From positions 2,604,001-2,668,000 of the forward strand of contig NZ_CP107546.1 of assembly GCF_025836995.1 (NCBI RefSeq): a DNA stretch of 64,000 nucleotides. Direction: 5' to 3'. Both the position numbers and the translations under genes were made by a program. Below are positions 42,629 through 50,896 of this stretch, piece after piece (position 1 is the first letter of the stretch; each line of letters starts with the position of its first letter). The stretch comes from Microbacterium sp. M28 (GTDB taxonomy: Bacteria > Actinomycetota > Actinomycetes > Actinomycetales > Microbacteriaceae). The notes under the pieces were generated by a model that did not search any database, was not told where the DNA came from, and saw only the letters and a list, made by a program, of their open reading frames with translations.

Positions 42629-43740
42629 GCGGGAATCCGGGCATGCACCGCGAATCGATCGCCCTCCGGACCGGCCTGCAATTCTCCGCCCACGAACTCC
42701 ACCCGCTCACGCATTCCGATGATCCCCCGGCCGCCCGTCGCCGAAGCCGGACTCGTGCGGCCGGAACTGACCACGTCGACCAGGATCTCACGGTCGTCGT
42801 AGGAGATCTCCACGGACGCCGCGCCGTCGCGCGCATGCTTCCGGGCGTTCGTGAGACTCTCCTGCACCACCCGCACGACCACGAGTCCGATGGCGCCGGC
42901 CAAGGGACGACGCCGACCGTGCTCCACGAGCTCGACGCGCTGACCGGCCGAGCGGGCACGGGCCACGATGTCCCTGATCTGCTGCTCCACCGGCGAGCGG
43001 GTGATGTCGGCACCCCCGTCGAGTGCCCCGAGCAGGCTCCGCAGGTCGACGAGCGTCGTCCTGCCGCCGTCGGCAATGGAGGCGAGCAGCCCGCGCGTCG
43101 TCTCGTCGACGCCGGCACGGAACTGTCCTGCCTCGGCCTGTACGACGATCGCCGTCACGTGATGCGTGACCACGTCGTGCAGTTCGTGCGCGATGCGGGC
43201 CCGTTCGCCGGCGATGGTCTCGCGTTCGACCTGTTCGGCGCGGCTGCGGCGCAGAGCCGCCTGCGAGCGCAGCCAGGATCCGAACATCCACAGCGCCGTG
43301 AGCAGGGCCCCGAATACCACGGCGTCGAGCACGGTGAGATCGGCATCCCGCGCGATCAGCGCCGCGACGAGGGCGACGTAGGCCGCAACGGTGATCGTCA
43401 GCGTGAGGATCCGGTGCCGCTGGACGAGGGCTCCGGCACCGGCCAGGGCGACGAGCAGACCGAGCGCGGCGAATGTCGTGGGGTAGCCCAGCAGCTGATA
43501 CACGGAGAAGGTCGCGAACGTCGCCGCCAATGACCACTGCGGCCACCGGCGCAGCAGCGCGACCGCGCCGCCCTGGACCACGATGAGCACGACGCCGAGC
43601 GGATCGAGTGATCGACCGGATGCCTCGGCCAGCGCGAGGCCCTGCTGAGCAACGCCGGGCACGAAGGACAATCCGATGAGCACGACTGCGGTCGCCGCAT
43701 CCCACGCGACGTGCGTCACGAGAAAACGGGCGAGCCTCAT
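42625..43740 (-). CDS. HisKA_3-type sensor histidine kinase
   Basis: 371 residues. Four to six N-terminal membrane helices (~10-165) without a large extracellular domain, i.e. an intramembrane-sensing kinase of the LiaS/DesK kind. Phosphoacceptor helix ERARIAHELHDVVTHHVTAIVVQAEAG; ATPase domain NARKHARDGAASVEISYDD, then TGGRGIIGMRERVEFVGGEL. ATG at 43740 chosen because it begins the first membrane segment. Pairs with the response regulator at 41945-42628; membrane stress, such as cell-wall antibiotics, is a plausible signal. Confidence 0.9.
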   Translation of the reverse strand: MRLARFLVTHVAWDAATAVVLIGLSFVPGVAQQGLALAEASGRSLDPLGVVLIVVQGGAVALLRRWPQWSLAATFATFSVYQLLGYPTTFAALGLLVALAGAGALVQRHRILTLTITVAAYVALVAALIARDADLTVLDAVVFGALLTALWMFGSWLRSQAALRRSRAEQVERETIAGERARIAHELHDVVTHHVTAIVVQAEAGQFRAGVDETTRGLLASIADGGRTTLVDLRSLLGALDGGADITRSPVEQQIRDIVARARSAGQRVELVEHGRRRPLAGAIGLVVVRVVQESLTNARKHARDGAASVEISYDDREILVDVVSSGRTSPASATGGRGIIGMRERVEFVGGELQAGPEGDRFAVHARIPA

Positions 43741-43800
43741 GGGTGCATCGTACGGGGACCGTCGCACCCGGGGTTCGCGCACGCCCTCCGCCGCCCGCGA

Positions 43801-44835
43801 TCACCGCGATGCGAGGATCGCCGCGGACAGCCATCGGCCGAAGTCACCGAAGCTGGGTCCGTCGCCGTCGGTCCGCTCTCGGCGAGCGTCGTCGAGAAGG
43901 GCGCCATCGGGATGCGGCTGGTCGTTGATGATCGACACCAGCTCGAGGTAGCATCCCTCGGTCGCGGTGTACTCCGCATCCTGAAGCGCCTCGAGGGTGA
44001 GGCTGTCGAGGTCGTGGTAGCGGCCCGCGAGCCGACGCCGCAGGTCTTGGTCTGCTTCGACCCCGAAGGTCTGCGCGAGCTGTCGGACCAGCTCGGAGGC
44101 CAAGGAAGCGACGTGGACGTCGTCCGGGGAGAATCCCGCCCGGTGCGCGGCCATCAGCTTCGGCATCAAGTCGGCCCCAGCGGAGTGGAAGAACTCCTGC
44201 ACGCGAGGTGCGGCGATCTCAGAGCCGGGGAACTGCGCGTACGTCTCGCGCAGGTACGACCGCGTCGCCGCGCGGAACCGGTCATCGCGCAGCAGTTCCG
44301 CCAGGGTGATCCAGGCATCGAGCTGCTCCGGGGTGGGGTCGTGCGGGAGAGTCGGCTGCACGGCACGGATGCGGTCGATCGCCGCATCCGGAAGGCCTGC
44401 GGTCACGTCGTCGAGGAAGTCGTCGACCAGACGTCGGCGCTCGGCGTCGGGCATCGTCACCAGCTTTCGCAGCAGGATCGCGCGCTGCGCCGTCCCTTCC
44501 TGCCGGACGAGCGCGCGCAGCACGGCCCGCTTCCCCTGCAGATCCGTCGTCCGATTCTCGATGACGTCGAGATGCTCGGCGAGGACGTCGCGCAGCGAGG
44601 TCGTGCCGGCGAGCGCGCGCCGCACCTGGTCCAGGCCGGTCTCGAGGTCTCGCAGCGTGCGCACGAACTCCAGGCGGGCGATCGCATCTACGTCGTAGAG
44701 GCGATGGCCGGAATCCGTCGAGTCCGTCGGGGGCACGAGTCCCTCATCGGCGTAGTAGCGGATGGCGGTGACGCTGAGTCCGGTGCGGTGCGCGACTTCG
44801 CCGATGGAGTAAAGGGTGTCTTCTGGAGTGGTCAT
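43801..44835 (-). CDS. MerR-family regulator with an extended effector domain
   Basis: 344 residues, much longer than classic MerR proteins. N-terminal winged helix YSIGEVAHRTGLSVTAIRYYADEGLVPPTDSTDSGHRLYDVDAIARLEFVRTLRDLETGLDQVR; the remaining ~210 residues are mostly helical and unassigned, TipA-like in plan but not clearly a TipAS domain. The ATG at 44835 follows GAGGAC. The CTCAAG-N3-CTTGAG palindrome upstream resembles MerR/SoxR sites, so it probably autoregulates. Effector unknown. Confidence 0.85.
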   Translation of the reverse strand: MTTPEDTLYSIGEVAHRTGLSVTAIRYYADEGLVPPTDSTDSGHRLYDVDAIARLEFVRTLRDLETGLDQVRRALAGTTSLRDVLAEHLDVIENRTTDLQGKRAVLRALVRQEGTAQRAILLRKLVTMPDAERRRLVDDFLDDVTAGLPDAAIDRIRAVQPTLPHDPTPEQLDAWITLAELLRDDRFRAATRSYLRETYAQFPGSEIAAPRVQEFFHSAGADLMPKLMAAHRAGFSPDDVHVASLASELVRQLAQTFGVEADQDLRRRLAGRYHDLDSLTLEALQDAEYTATEGCYLELVSIINDQPHPDGALLDDARRERTDGDGPSFGDFGRWLSAAILASR

Positions 44836-44849
44836 GTCCTCACCATGCA

Positions 44850-44868
44850 ACCTCAAGCCGCTTGAGAT
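44850..44868. promoter_or_regulatory. MerR-type operator CTCAAG-N3-CTTGAG
   Basis: Perfect 6-bp arms at 44852-44857 and 44861-44866, 17 bases upstream of the MerR gene and ~60 bases before the hypothetical gene at 44929. MerR regulators bind symmetric sites of this kind (compare the SoxR box CCTCAAGTTAACTTGAGG) in the promoter spacer. Confidence 0.65.
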
Positions 44869-44928
44869 GCAAGTGGAAGCGTCAGAGTGCTCCTGGGAAT
44901 CTGCCGTGGGCTGGTTCAGACTGTGTGA

Positions 44929-45615
44929 ATGGAATACGGCGGAGTGTTACCTGCGGATGCACCCGATCCGAGCGTCGAGTCCGAGGCGCGACTGCGGACG
45001 CTCGACTTCCCTGTGTTCCAGCTCACACCACAACCCTCGCTGACACGCGCACCGGTCGTCGGCTTCACGGAAATCGGTGGGGCGGTCGAGCTGGAGGAAC
45101 TGTCGGTGCTTTTCACCTACACGCTGTGGAAGCACCCCGACGACCACTCCGACACCCGCAACGAGATCGAACTGGACGAGCAGACGCGTCGCGACATCGA
45201 GGAAGAGCCCGCCTGGGGTCGCCCCGCATGGCTCATCGAGCAGGTTCAACTGTTCCGGTACCCGATGCTCTGGGACGCGGTCCGCACGGCCCGGCATGCC
45301 TCACCGGATCGCGTACGGCACTCACTGGAACAGCAGCTCGTGGACCATACGAACCATGTTCTGCGCAACAGCTTCCGCGAAGAGCTCGGCCTTCCCGCCG
45401 GTCCGAGCACCCGCACCGACTGGGAAGCCACAGTCACCTCCGTGCGAGACGGTTCCATCAACGTCGACGGTCGGCACCGATCCGCCGTGCAGATCGACAC
45501 CGATCCCTTCGTCTACGCCGCCGGATTCCGCATCGATGAGCACATCGTCTGCACGAGTGTTCTTCCACGAGAAAGTCTGCCGTTCATCGACCTGTCGCTG
45601 ACGACGTACGACTGA
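44929..45615 (+). CDS. hypothetical protein
   Basis: 228 residues, no family recognised. Soluble, with an acidic middle (NEIELDEQTRRDIEEEPAWGRPAWLIEQVQLF) and a C-terminal half of alternating beta-like stretches (GSINVDGRHRSAVQIDTDPFVYAAGFRIDEHIVCTSV). No signal peptide or membrane segment. Codon use looks slightly less G/C-rich than that of its neighbours. It is divergent from MerR with the operator between, so MerR may control it. The start at 44929 lacks a clear ribosome site. Confidence 0.65.
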   Translation: MEYGGVLPADAPDPSVESEARLRTLDFPVFQLTPQPSLTRAPVVGFTEIGGAVELEELSVLFTYTLWKHPDDHSDTRNEIELDEQTRRDIEEEPAWGRPAWLIEQVQLFRYPMLWDAVRTARHASPDRVRHSLEQQLVDHTNHVLRNSFREELGLPAGPSTRTDWEATVTSVRDGSINVDGRHRSAVQIDTDPFVYAAGFRIDEHIVCTSVLPRESLPFIDLSLTTYD

Positions 45616-45723
45616 CGACGTGCGCGTAGACGCTCGGCGACGGCGTCGCGCGTCGGCTATCTCAGCGCCGCCCCCGGCCGACCGAACGTGCAGATAGATA
45701 GTCGTGCCGTTGGACGAACGGTG

Positions 45724-46320
45724 TCAATGGTCGCCGACAGAGGCGTGCACGTGGGCGCGCTGGCCCTGGCGTCCGACGAGGCTGAGGTATTCGACCGGGC
45801 CGGCGCTCGTGGCTCCGAACCAGTGCGGGGTGCGGGTGTCGAACTCGGCGGCCTGGCCCGCCTGCAGGAGCAGGTCCTGGTCGCCGAGCACCAGGCGGAG
45901 GGTGCCGTTCAGCACATAGGCCCAGTCGAACCCTTCATGGGAGCGCAGGTCCGGAGCCGTGTCGTCGCTGCCCGTCGGGAGGACGAACTTGAACGCCTGG
46001 ATGCCCCCGGGGCGGCGTGTGAGCGGGATGATGATCGACCCGTCGCTGCAGGCCATGGGACGGAGATCGATTCGGGGGTCGGCGGTGCGCGGCGCATCGA
46101 CGAGAGAGTCGAGCGTGACGCCGTAGTAGCGGGCCAGCGGCAGCAGCTGTTCCAGAGTGGGGCGCCGCAGGCCCGCCTCCAGCCGGGACAGCGTGCTCGT
46201 GGAGATCCCGGTCTCCTCGGCGAGCGTCGTGAGCGTGATGTCGCGGCGGAGACGAAGGTGCTTCAGGCGGGGGCCCACAGTGTCGAGGGTCTGATCGGCG
46301 TGTTCGCTCACGTCCTCCAT
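45724..46320 (-). CDS. XRE-family regulator with C-terminal cupin (copy 2)
   Basis: 198 residues. HTH ITLTTLAEETGISTSTLSRLEAGLRRPTLEQLLPLARYYG; cupin with LRSHEGFDWAYVLNGTLRLVLG and AAEFDTRTPHWFG. Paralogue of the protein at 39811-40386: the two share GPRL, STLSRLE, PTLEQLLPLAR, RPxxLDxLV-type spacing and a common cupin layout. ATG at 46320 abuts a TTGCC-N4-GGCAA repeat, consistent with autoregulation. A GTG three codons on, with GGAGG too close in front, is an alternative start. Divergent from the methyltransferase gene. Confidence 0.87.
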   Translation of the reverse strand: MEDVSEHADQTLDTVGPRLKHLRLRRDITLTTLAEETGISTSTLSRLEAGLRRPTLEQLLPLARYYGVTLDSLVDAPRTADPRIDLRPMACSDGSIIIPLTRRPGGIQAFKFVLPTGSDDTAPDLRSHEGFDWAYVLNGTLRLVLGDQDLLLQAGQAAEFDTRTPHWFGATSAGPVEYLSLVGRQGQRAHVHASVGDH

Positions 46321-46321
46321 T

Positions 46322-46346
46322 TTGCCATTCGGCAAGAAAGATTGCC
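46322..46346. promoter_or_regulatory. TTGCC/GGCAA operator cluster of XRE-cupin copy 2
   Basis: TTGCC (46322-46326) and GGCAA (46331-46335) form an inverted repeat with a four-base centre; a third half-site TTGCC lies at 46342-46346, 20 bases from the first. The cluster touches the regulator start codon and lies ~60 bases ahead of the methyltransferase gene. Likely operator of the divergent pair. Confidence 0.6.
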
Positions 46347-46406
46347 AGTTGCGTGGATCTGGATGATCCTTGATACGGACATCACCGACGAGCGGGAGGC
46401 ATCGCG

Positions 46407-47039
46407 ATGGGCGCGACACACGACTTCGACAAGGAATACTGGGAGGATCAGTGGGGCCCGTCCGCGGCGGGCCGCGACCGCCGACTCCCCGTCAACCCTT
46501 ACCTGATGACCGAGATCGCGCACCTGCCGGTCGGCACGGTTCTGGATGCGGGCTGTGGAACCGGAACCGAAGCGCTCTGGCTGGCCGAGCAGGGCTGGGC
46601 CGTCACGGCTGCCGACATCTCCGCGACCGCGCTGGCGGAGGCCAAGTCTCGCGCCGCTGTCGCCGATGCCGGCGAGCACGTCGACTGGGTGGAAACCGAC
46701 CTGTCGCGCTGGGAGCCGGAACAGACCTGGGACCTCGTGGTCACCAACTACGCCCACGCGGAGATCGGGCAGCTTCCGTTGTACCAGCGCATCTCCTCCT
46801 GGGTCGCCCCCGGTGGAACGCTCCTCATCGTGGCGCACCTCCACGGCCAGCACCGCGACGTCCACCACGGCCATGACCATCCCGAGGCAGCGACAGCGAC
46901 GCTGGATGGGATCACGAACCTGTTCGGTTCTCCGCGATGGCGGATCGACTCGGCCTACGAGCACACCCGCACCGTCCATCCCGGCGGTTCCGCGATGCAA
47001 TTGCGTGACGTGATCGTCCGCGTCCACCGACTTACCTGA
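46407..47039 (+). CDS. class I SAM-dependent methyltransferase
   Basis: 210 residues. SAM-binding motif VLDAGCGTGTEALWLAEQGWAVTAADIS; acidic loop VDWVETDLSRW; TWDLVVTNYAHAEIG as motif IV. A His-rich stretch (VAHLHGQHRDVHHGHDH) near residue 150 is unusual and might bind metal. Resembles TehB/UbiE-like small-molecule methyltransferases; substrate unknown. A GGGAGG-like site precedes ATG. Divergent from XRE-cupin copy 2 and followed by an MFS exporter, suggesting modification plus export of a toxic compound. Confidence 0.85.
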   Translation: MGATHDFDKEYWEDQWGPSAAGRDRRLPVNPYLMTEIAHLPVGTVLDAGCGTGTEALWLAEQGWAVTAADISATALAEAKSRAAVADAGEHVDWVETDLSRWEPEQTWDLVVTNYAHAEIGQLPLYQRISSWVAPGGTLLIVAHLHGQHRDVHHGHDHPEAATATLDGITNLFGSPRWRIDSAYEHTRTVHPGGSAMQLRDVIVRVHRLT

Positions 47040-47145
47040 CCCATCTCCCCCTTCGCGCGCCGCGGCCTCTCCGCAGCGGCGCTGCTTCAGCCTGCCCGCG
47101 ATCAGCGTCGGGCGGAACACCCCACGAAAGGAAACACAATCCGCC

Positions 47146-48714
47146 ATGACTTCCACCATTCGCGCCGGTGCCGAGGATGCCGCGCCTGTCATCGAAGATG
47201 CACGACGCAGACGCGCCATCCTGTGGGCCGTCTGCATCGCATTGATGGCCGTCGTCGCCTCCGTCAGCGGTCTCAACGTCGCTCAGCCGCAGCTCGCGAC
47301 GACCTTCGACGCCTCCCAGGGGCAGGTGCTGTGGATCATCAACACCTACACCCTCACCCTCGCCGCCCTCCTCCTCCCATTGGGAGCGCTGGGCGACCGG
47401 CTCGGTCGCAAGCCGGTGCTCATCGTGGGGCTGGCGGTGTTCGGGATCGCGAACACCGCCGCCGCCGTGGCCCCGGTCATGGAGGTCATGATCGCTGCAC
47501 GCATGCTCAGCGGCATCGGTGCGGCCCTGATCATGCCCGTCACCCTGTCGGTGATCACCTCCTCGTTCCCGGACGAGGACCGATCCCGAGCCATCGGGAT
47601 GTGGAGCGCAGTCGCCGGAGGCGGCGGCATCCTGGGGATGTACCTCTCGGCCGTGCTGGTCGACATCGCAACCTGGCGGTGGCTGTTCGCACTCCCCATC
47701 GCACTCACCGTCGCGGCACTGCTGATCGGCGCCCGCGCTGTTCCGAACTCGCGCGAGAAAGCCTCCGGCCGGTTCGACGCCCTGGGTGCGTTGACCTCGA
47801 TCGTCGCGACCGTCGGGTTCACCTTCGCCCTGCACGAAGCACCGTCTCACGGCTGGGCCGACCCGATCGTCTCGATCGCGCTCATCGCGGCGGCGCTCGC
47901 TACCGCCGGGTTCATTCTGTGGGAGCTGCGCACCCCTTCGCCTCTCCTGGACATCCGACACTTCCGAACCAGAGGCCTCTCTTCCGGCACCACGGTCCTG
48001 CTCGTGTGGTTCGGAGTCCTGGGCGGAGTATCCCTGGTGCTGTACCCGTTCTTCCAGGTCGCTCTCGGATGGAGCGGACTGCTCTCCACACTCGGCATGA
48101 TGCCCATGGCGCTGCTGATGATGCTCGCCTCCGGACTCGCCCCTCGCCTGGCGGCCCGCATCGGAGCCCGGGCCTGCATGGTCGTCGGACTCGCCATCTC
48201 CACCGCGGGGCTCGCACTCATGGCCTGGCTCGTGTCCGCCGACGGCGGATACCTCAGCGTGCTCCCCGGACTCATCGCGATGGGACTCGGCGCTGGCCTG
48301 GCGATGACGCCCTCCACCGAAGCCATCACGTCATCGCTTCCTCGCGAGCAGCAGGGTGTCGCCTCGGCTCTGAATGACCTCTCTCGCGAACTCGGAGCAG
48401 CCCTGGGCATCGCGCTCCTGGGCGGTGTGCTGGTAGCCGGGTACCAGAGCGCGATCGTCGGACGTCTCTCGGGTGTACCCGAAGAGTTCGCGGCGACAGC
48501 ACGCGAGGGCCTCGCCAACGCCGCCGCGATCAGCCGGAACGCGGGAGCGCATGCGGAGCAGATCATCACCGCCGCGAACGAGGCGTTCATCGCCGGCTGG
48601 CAGCAGGCGATGTGGGTCGGCGTCGCCGTGATGACGGTTCTGGTGATCTTCGTCCTCTTCCGCGGCCCCGGCTCATCCACGCCCTCGGAGTCGACCATCG
48701 CGGAATCGAGATAG
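47146..48714 (+). CDS. MFS exporter, DHA2 (QacA/EmrB) family
   Basis: 522 residues and about 14 membrane helices. LNVAQPQLATTFDASQGQVLWIINTYTL (helix 1-2 region), LLPLGALGDRLGRKPVLIVGLAVF (motif A) and GGGGILGMYLSAVLVDIATWRWLFALP (motif C, then the conserved WRW-F). C-terminal NPA loop is of the DHA2 type. Probably expels cationic drugs or dyes. It lies 107 bases after the methyltransferase gene and ~200 before a MarR gene, either of which could be linked in function. Confidence 0.9.
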   Translation: MTSTIRAGAEDAAPVIEDARRRRAILWAVCIALMAVVASVSGLNVAQPQLATTFDASQGQVLWIINTYTLTLAALLLPLGALGDRLGRKPVLIVGLAVFGIANTAAAVAPVMEVMIAARMLSGIGAALIMPVTLSVITSSFPDEDRSRAIGMWSAVAGGGGILGMYLSAVLVDIATWRWLFALPIALTVAALLIGARAVPNSREKASGRFDALGALTSIVATVGFTFALHEAPSHGWADPIVSIALIAAALATAGFILWELRTPSPLLDIRHFRTRGLSSGTTVLLVWFGVLGGVSLVLYPFFQVALGWSGLLSTLGMMPMALLMMLASGLAPRLAARIGARACMVVGLAISTAGLALMAWLVSADGGYLSVLPGLIAMGLGAGLAMTPSTEAITSSLPREQQGVASALNDLSRELGAALGIALLGGVLVAGYQSAIVGRLSGVPEEFAATAREGLANAAAISRNAGAHAEQIITAANEAFIAGWQQAMWVGVAVMTVLVIFVLFRGPGSSTPSESTIAESR

Positions 48715-48755
48715 CCATCAGTGGGTTCGACGGCGAGATTTCCGTAATCAAACCG

Positions 48756-48784
48756 TTGCATTCGTTACCGCCCCGTTATACAGT
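48756..48784 (+). promoter_or_regulatory. promoter of a short leader RNA before marR
   Basis: TTGCAT at 48756-48761, 17-base spacer, TACAGT at 48779-48784. A start near 48791 would give a ~100-base transcript ending at the 14-bp hairpin at 48854-48887. The region is visibly richer in A/T than its surroundings. Confidence 0.5.
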
Positions 48785-48793
48785 TATCGCACG

Positions 48794-48826
48794 GTGAATG
48801 TTTGCTGTGGCATCCACCGCATGTGA
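48794..48826 (+). CDS. possible Cys-containing leader peptide
   Basis: GTG-initiated ORF of 10 codons (VNVCCGIHRM in plain translation) with tandem Cys codons TGC-TGT. It starts about three bases after the predicted transcription start and stops 28 bases before a strong terminator-like hairpin. This is the arrangement of a translation-sensing attenuator, but ten codons can occur by chance. Confidence 0.3.
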   Translation: MNVCCGIHRM

Positions 48827-48853
48827 TTGCAGGACACTCTTGGTGCAAGGGAC

Positions 48854-48887
48854 AAGGGCCGGTCGGAAGCCTCTCCGACCGGCCCTT
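48854..48887. terminator. 14-bp perfect hairpin between the MFS gene and marR
   Basis: AAGGGCCGGTCGGA (48854-48867) and its exact complement TCCGACCGGCCCTT (48874-48887) with a six-base loop. The strongest hairpin in the window. It can end the MFS transcript or a leader RNA started at ~48791; no T-run follows, though TT-C-A-CC-TT does. Confidence 0.75.
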
Positions 48888-48910
48888 CACCTTGCCGCTA
48901 CGCTGAGATC

Positions 48911-49339
48911 GTGACCGACCGGAACCTCGCCATCGCCGCATGGGAGAGCCTCTTCCGCGCCCAGCACGAGCTGTTCTCGCAGATGTCCGCCGACTTCGAC
49001 GGCTCCGACCTCGCACAGGGCGAGTACGACGTCCTCCTCACGGTCACCCGCGCGCCCGACATGACCGCGAAGCTCCGAGACGTCACGCAGAACATGCTCA
49101 TCAGCCAGCCCAGCGTGTCCCGCCTGATCGACCGTATGGTGAGCCGCCATCTGGTCACCAAGCACCCCGACCCCGAGGACGGCCGGGGTGCGCTGATCCG
49201 CGCGACGGATGCCGGGGCGCGCGCGTTCCGTCGCATCGCCATGATCCACGGGCGCTCGATCGCCGAGCGCATGTCAGGCCTCGATGACGACGAGCTGCGT
49301 ACACTCCTCGCGCTGACCGAGCGACTCCGCAAGCGCTAG
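48911..49339 (+). CDS. MarR-family transcriptional regulator
   Basis: 142 residues. Winged helix: ARDM-like LTVTRAPDMTAKLRDVTQNMLISQPSVSRLIDRMVSRHLVTKHPDPEDGRGALIRATDAG, the standard MarR core with DxR wing. The start is GTG (48911), six bases after TACGCT (48899-48904), i.e. leaderless. An ATG 28 codons upstream would extend through the terminator hairpin and is rejected. The MFS exporter upstream is the obvious candidate target. Confidence 0.85.
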   Translation: MTDRNLAIAAWESLFRAQHELFSQMSADFDGSDLAQGEYDVLLTVTRAPDMTAKLRDVTQNMLISQPSVSRLIDRMVSRHLVTKHPDPEDGRGALIRATDAGARAFRRIAMIHGRSIAERMSGLDDDELRTLLALTERLRKR

Positions 49340-49402
49340 ACTTTCGAATATTTCTTCCGAAAATATCTTCCCATTTCGTCGTGGGCGGGGTAGTCTGGGA
49401 GC

Positions 49403-50755
49403 ATGTCGACGACGACGCATCTGGATGCTCTGCACGAGGCGGTCACCCGCCTCGATGCGGTGTGGGCGGAGGCCGCGGATGCGACGGAGTTGGATCGGGC
49501 GGGGTTGGTCGCGGCGAATGCGGCGTTGGGCGCCCTGCATCGGCTGGTGGATGCGCTCGAGGCCGAAGTCGCCGCCGGAATCGCTCGGGAGTCGCGTGCC
49601 GATCTCGGGGCCGCTTCGCTCGCGAAGGAGCAGGGGTTCCGCACGGCGGCCCAGTTCGTCGCGACGGTGACCGGAAGGTCTTCCGGCGAGGCGTCGCGGC
49701 TGGTGAAGGTCGGTGAAGCGCCCGCCCCCCGCACGGACCTGCTCGGGGCACGGTTGCCGGCGAAGTACGCGGCCGTGCAGGGGGCTCTGGCGGCCGGTGC
49801 GATCGGTGCCCCGGCAGCGGGGTTGATCATCGGGTTGTTGGACCGGGTGCGGCTGAAGATCGACACCGACCGACTCGTCGAGGTGGAGGCCCTGCTGGCC
49901 GAGAAAGCGGCCGGGCTGTCGTTGGACGAAGTCCGAAAGCTCCTCACCCACGCGGAAGCACACCTCGACCCCGACGGGGTCCTGCCCCGCGAAGAAGCCG
50001 CACGCGCGCAGAACCGCATGGTCATCTACGAACGCGACGGGCGCCTGCACCTCGACGCCGACATCGACGTCGCCACCGCCGCCCCCATCAAGACCGCACT
50101 CGAGGGATACGTCACCGCCGTGTTCCACGCACGCGCCAAGGCACTGGACCCCGACGCCCCCGACGCCGACCGGCGCACCGTCGCGCAGATCCAGGCCGAC
50201 GGGCTCGCCGATCTCTGCGCCCACGCCCTCGGCTGCGACAACGACGCGCCCCTGCTGGCCGGGGCGACCGTGATCGTCCGGGTCGGACTGCACGACCTCA
50301 CCACCGGCACCGGATACGCCACCATCGACGGCATCGACCAGCCCGTCAGCATCGGAGCGGCCCGCCGCATGGCCGCGGGCGGCGGCATCATCCCCGCCGT
50401 TCTCGGCACCGACAGCGAGATCCTCGACTGGGGACGCGAGAAACGCCTCTTCACCCGAGCGCAAAGACTCGCCCTCGCCGAACGCGACGGCGGATGCGCA
50501 GGATGCACCCTGCCCCCATCCATGACCCGCGCCCACCACATCGACTGGTGGCAACGCGACAACGGACCCACCGACCTCAACAACGGCATCCTCCTCTGCG
50601 AGTCCTGCCACCACCGCATCCACGACAACGACTGGGACATCCGCATCGACGGCACCGGCCTGGCCGCCCACGTCTGGTTCATCCCACCCCCACACATCGA
50701 CCCCACCCGCACCCCACGCCTCGGGGGCACCGCCCGCTACAACCTCGCCGCCTGA
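49403..50755 (+). CDS. DUF222/13E12-repeat protein with C-terminal HNH endonuclease
   Basis: 450 residues. N-terminal ~1-310 DUF222 (13E12 REP family) region: RLDAVWAEAADATELDRAGLVAANAALGALHRLVDALEAEVAAGIARES, then a helical, Ala-rich body. C-terminal HNH: RDGGCAGCTLPPSMTRAHHIDWWQRDNGPTDLNNGILLCESCHHRIHDN, with zinc cysteine pairs CAGC and CESC. These genes are multicopy in Microbacterium and Mycobacterium relatives; whether they are mobile or toxin-like is unsettled. TAGTCT (49391-49396) precedes ATG by six bases. Its tail is partly duplicated downstream (51018-51066). Confidence 0.9.
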   Translation: MSTTTHLDALHEAVTRLDAVWAEAADATELDRAGLVAANAALGALHRLVDALEAEVAAGIARESRADLGAASLAKEQGFRTAAQFVATVTGRSSGEASRLVKVGEAPAPRTDLLGARLPAKYAAVQGALAAGAIGAPAAGLIIGLLDRVRLKIDTDRLVEVEALLAEKAAGLSLDEVRKLLTHAEAHLDPDGVLPREEAARAQNRMVIYERDGRLHLDADIDVATAAPIKTALEGYVTAVFHARAKALDPDAPDADRRTVAQIQADGLADLCAHALGCDNDAPLLAGATVIVRVGLHDLTTGTGYATIDGIDQPVSIGAARRMAAGGGIIPAVLGTDSEILDWGREKRLFTRAQRLALAERDGGCAGCTLPPSMTRAHHIDWWQRDNGPTDLNNGILLCESCHHRIHDNDWDIRIDGTGLAAHVWFIPPPHIDPTRTPRLGGTARYNLAA

Positions 50756-50845
50756 CAACCCCGCCAGCGCGCCTCGCGGCCAGAGCACACCTCCACAGCC
50801 CCGCGCGCACGCCACCGCCAGGGCGCACCCGCGATCGGGGTACGT

Positions 50846-50891
50846 CCACGGTCGAGTCACTTCCACGGTCGAGTCACTTCCACGGTCGGGG
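50846..50891 (+). repeat. 17-bp tandem repeat, 2.7 copies
   Basis: Unit CCACGGTCGAGTCACTT at 50846-50862 and 50863-50879 (identical), followed by a partial CCACGGTCGGGG. It shares CCACGG with the adjacent 27-bp repeat. Confidence 0.85.
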
Positions 50892-50896
50892 CACGC

